36,955 nt of DNA from Allorhodopirellula solitaria (GTDB taxonomy: Bacteria; Planctomycetota; Planctomycetia; Pirellulales; Pirellulaceae), in NCBI RefSeq assembly GCF_007859855.1, contig NZ_SJPK01000026.1, forward strand, positions 1-36,955, given 5' to 3'. The notes under the pieces are model-generated. The model did no database searches, was not told the DNA's origin, and worked only from the letters and a program-made list of their open reading frames with translations. Positions 35,188 to 36,955 of the stretch are shown here, piece after piece; the stretch's first letter is position 1, and each line of letters opens with the position of its first letter. The translations under genes were made by a program, and so were the position numbers.

Positions 35188-36440
35188 GTCAGGCCCGTCA
35201 ACCTTGTCGCGTTTTGTATGCATGGGAATGGGGGGCGGGGTCGGGTCATGTGCGACGATTCTTGCCGATCGCCGAGGCGATGTCTGGGGCCGGCCATGAA
35301 GTCCTATGGGTGCTGAAGGAGAGCGACCGATTACCGAGGCAAGCAAAGAGATTCTCGCATCGCGTTCTACCCTGCCCTGCCCTGAAAGGCTGCGCGCGAA
35401 CCGCCGCGGTGCCACCAAGGAATCTAGCGACGATTGCATGGAATTTGGGGGTTCACGATGTCAATCGTCTGCGATCCGTCGTCCGCGCGTGGTGTCAGAT
35501 TCTGGATCGCTCTCGCCCTGACCTAGTCGTTCAAGACTTTGGCTTGATTTCCGGCTTGGTCGCTCGATGTCTTGGCATCAAAACCATTCGCATTGGTACG
35601 GGGTACACGTGCCCGCCTCGGAGTGAGACTCCAATCGATCTGCCATGGTTTACCAAGCGGGATGAAAACGATGGGCTTGCGAACTCAGGTTCGGCCTCCG
35701 AGCCCCGAGGTTCCGCTACGGATGTCTACATCGCGGCCATGAAGAATATCGCGGTGGCGTGCCGGGCCAACGGTTTGCCGGTTCCCGCGCGATGGGATGA
35801 AGTCGTCCATGGTGGTCCAGAAGACGTTCTGGCAACGTTGCCCCTGCTGGATCCGTACGCGACAGTGCGGCGACCGTCCCGGTGGGATGGTGTTTGGGAA
35901 GGTGCGACAGCGACGGGTGAGGATCGACATGCCGATGCGGCCATTCGCGACTGCTCGTCGAAGTCGGTGCTGGCTTACCTCAAGCCGTTTGATCATTGGC
36001 GCGAGTTTTTCAAAGCTCTGAAGGAACTCCGCGTCCACGTGGACTTGGTCGCCGATGGCGTGGGCGATGAACTCTTGCGGCAATGCGATCCTGATTGCGT
36101 GCGGCTCTGCTCGGGCTTTCAGTCGATTCCACAGGCCGCGAGGCGGGGCATGGCGCTGATCAACAATGGCAACCACGGATCAACCGCTCTGTCGCTTCTA
36201 CACGGGATGCCCGTGATCGCCTGCCCGCTCTTCTTCGAACAGCGATTGACTGCGGAGGCGATTGACGGGGCAGGGATCGGCACGCATCTGGACGTGCGTT
36301 TTCCTGATCAATTTACAACAACGCTGGATGAGGCTTTGTTTCAGAAACCCTGTCACGCCAGAGCCAAGCGTTTCAAACGCCGACATTCGAAACTGTTCTA
36401 CGATCAAATCGATCGCGTGTTGAATCGATTCGTGGGTTGA
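35184..36440 (+). CDS. GT-B glycosyltransferase (UGT/MurG-like)
   Basis: A 418-aa protein. The N-terminal half has a glycine-rich nucleotide/acceptor loop (YAWEWGAGSGHVRRFLPIAEAM) and PDLVVQDFG. The C-terminal half has SVLAYLKPFDHW, LVADGVGDELL, SIPQAARRGMALINNGNHGS and HGMPVIACPLFFEQRLTAEAI, which together resemble the C-terminal donor-binding half of UGT/MurG-type GT-B enzymes that use UDP-sugars. The acceptor is unknown. The TTG start overlaps the stop of the GT41 fusion by four bases, so the two are translationally coupled and probably act on the same glycan or glycoprotein. A copy of the CCTGC repeat motif lies within the coding sequence near 35370. Confidence 0.8.
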   Translation: MSQARQPCRVLYAWEWGAGSGHVRRFLPIAEAMSGAGHEVLWVLKESDRLPRQAKRFSHRVLPCPALKGCARTAAVPPRNLATIAWNLGVHDVNRLRSVVRAWCQILDRSRPDLVVQDFGLISGLVARCLGIKTIRIGTGYTCPPRSETPIDLPWFTKRDENDGLANSGSASEPRGSATDVYIAAMKNIAVACRANGLPVPARWDEVVHGGPEDVLATLPLLDPYATVRRPSRWDGVWEGATATGEDRHADAAIRDCSSKSVLAYLKPFDHWREFFKALKELRVHVDLVADGVGDELLRQCDPDCVRLCSGFQSIPQAARRGMALINNGNHGSTALSLLHGMPVIACPLFFEQRLTAEAIDGAGIGTHLDVRFPDQFTTTLDEALFQKPCHARAKRFKRRHSKLFYDQIDRVLNRFVG

Positions 36441-36795
36441 GTGAGGATGATTTTGGTAGTGGCTCTGCGTGCTGGTAGTGGGATGCAGAGCAACCGAACC
36501 ACTCCGCTCGTCTGAGCTGGGGGGAGAGTGTGCTTGTTTAAGAACGGGAGAGGAGTGAGTATCGTATTGGACGAACCAACGAGCTGCTCAATATTCAGAA
36601 GTATCCCGTCAGGGATGATAGAAAGTAGCCGGTGGTTTGAGCGCAAGCGAACACCACCGGATAAGACGCGAGACTCAAGAGCCAACCCCGAATGGGGTTG
36701 AAGATCATTCATGACGGGATCTGCGACCCACTTCGGGGTCGACGTTGCACGACCAACGAGACCCCGTAGGTGGCGCTGCGCTGACCTCATAGGCA
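36441..36795. repeat. Palindrome-rich intergenic element
   Basis: A 9-bp inverted repeat (ATCCCGTCA at 36603-36611, TGACGGGAT at 36712-36720) encloses two hairpins: CCGGTGGT (36629-36636) with ACCACCGG (36653-36660), and AACCCC (36684-36689) with GGGGTT (36694-36699) around a GAAT loop. A third hairpin follows: CGACCC (36724-36729) with GGGTCG (36736-36741). The layout resembles REP/BIME-type extragenic elements. Frames crossing it are not convincing. Confidence 0.7.
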
Positions 36796-36955
36796 TCAAG
36801 TTAAGCAGTACTCGAGGAGGTCTGGGTTGGCGAGCAACTCAATTGTTCCTGGTTTTGCCTTGCGTTTGGTTCTTTGGCAACGACGTCGGACGCGGGAGAT
36901 GAGCCGATTGAAAAAATCCACCAGTTGAGCACTCGATGTGTTGAGGTGACTGGCG
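36796..36955 (-). CDS. C-terminal end of unidentified protein, cut by window edge
   Basis: An open frame enters from the right edge and stops at TGA (36796-36798 on the plus strand). The 52 visible residues begin ASHLNTSSAQLVDFFNRLIS, continue with a basic RVRRRCQRTKRKAKPG stretch and end LLANPDLLEYCLT. The pattern looks like a real C-terminus, but I do not recognise the family. It would be convergent with the glycosyltransferase gene, with the palindromic element between them. Confidence 0.35.
   Translation of the reverse strand, partial: ASHLNTSSAQLVDFFNRLISRVRRRCQRTKRKAKPGTIELLANPDLLEYCLT

Noticed and set aside
36404-36799. A 131-codon minus-strand frame
   Set aside because: It runs through all the hairpins of the palindromic element and overlaps the glycosyltransferase 3' end; better explained as repeat sequence.

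Overview
The window looks like a chromosomal segment of a marine planctomycete close to Rhodopirellula. Support for this comes from a TIGR02603/TIGR02604-type (Pirellula/Verrucomicrobium) heme-binding dehydrogenase, a DUF1559-like protein, a BBP7-like barrel, multiheme cytochromes next to beta-propeller proteins, a Tat-exported Gfo/Idh/MocA oxidoreductase, and a large secreted protein with a planctomycete 'LE...R.LLA' N-terminal motif plus a dockerin. No rRNA, tRNA, CRISPR array, intact insertion sequence or origin was seen. Family names come from recognising motifs by eye; no database was searched.

Region 1 (1-11200) is mostly core genes: a LysR regulator, an outer-membrane barrel, a sirtuin, a protein kinase placed 3 bp before accA, a CvpA-like membrane protein, a YdjM-like membrane hydrolase, D-aminoacyl-tRNA deacylase, a DUF1559-like protein and a nucleotidyltransferase-HD protein. 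Between accA and the CvpA gene lies a tandem array of 90-bp units, each able to fold two hairpins. A short GC-rich motif (ACCGCCCTGCCCTGCCCC and variants) recurs near several gene boundaries.

Region 2 (11200-24300) is a secreted/periplasmic catabolic block. On the minus strand, a 1196-aa heme-binding dehydrogenase is followed by a parallel beta-helix protein. A second minus-strand cluster, DJ-1/PfpI - pentaheme cytochrome - beta-propeller - Gfo/Idh/MocA, has overlapping stop and start codons at its first two junctions. A plus-strand secreted protein, possibly a glycosidase-like propeller, sits between them.

Region 3 (24300-32500) is the most unusual part. A 1328-aa secreted protein ends in a class-3-lipase-like domain (GHSLGG). 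Its stop codon overlaps the start of a membrane-anchored ankyrin protein, whose stop overlaps the start of an ankyrin lipoprotein. A near-identical copy of the first ankyrin protein follows. GC content drops from about 63% to about 43% inside the lipase gene and stays low in a sampled stretch of the first ankyrin gene. The layout resembles a lipase toxin with several envelope-anchored immunity proteins; this is inference.

Region 4 (32500-36955) encodes a sulfotransferase-like/TPR/O-GlcNAc-transferase-like (GT41) fusion overlapping a second glycosyltransferase. It is followed by a palindrome-rich intergenic element and the 3' end of an unidentified minus-strand gene cut by the window edge.
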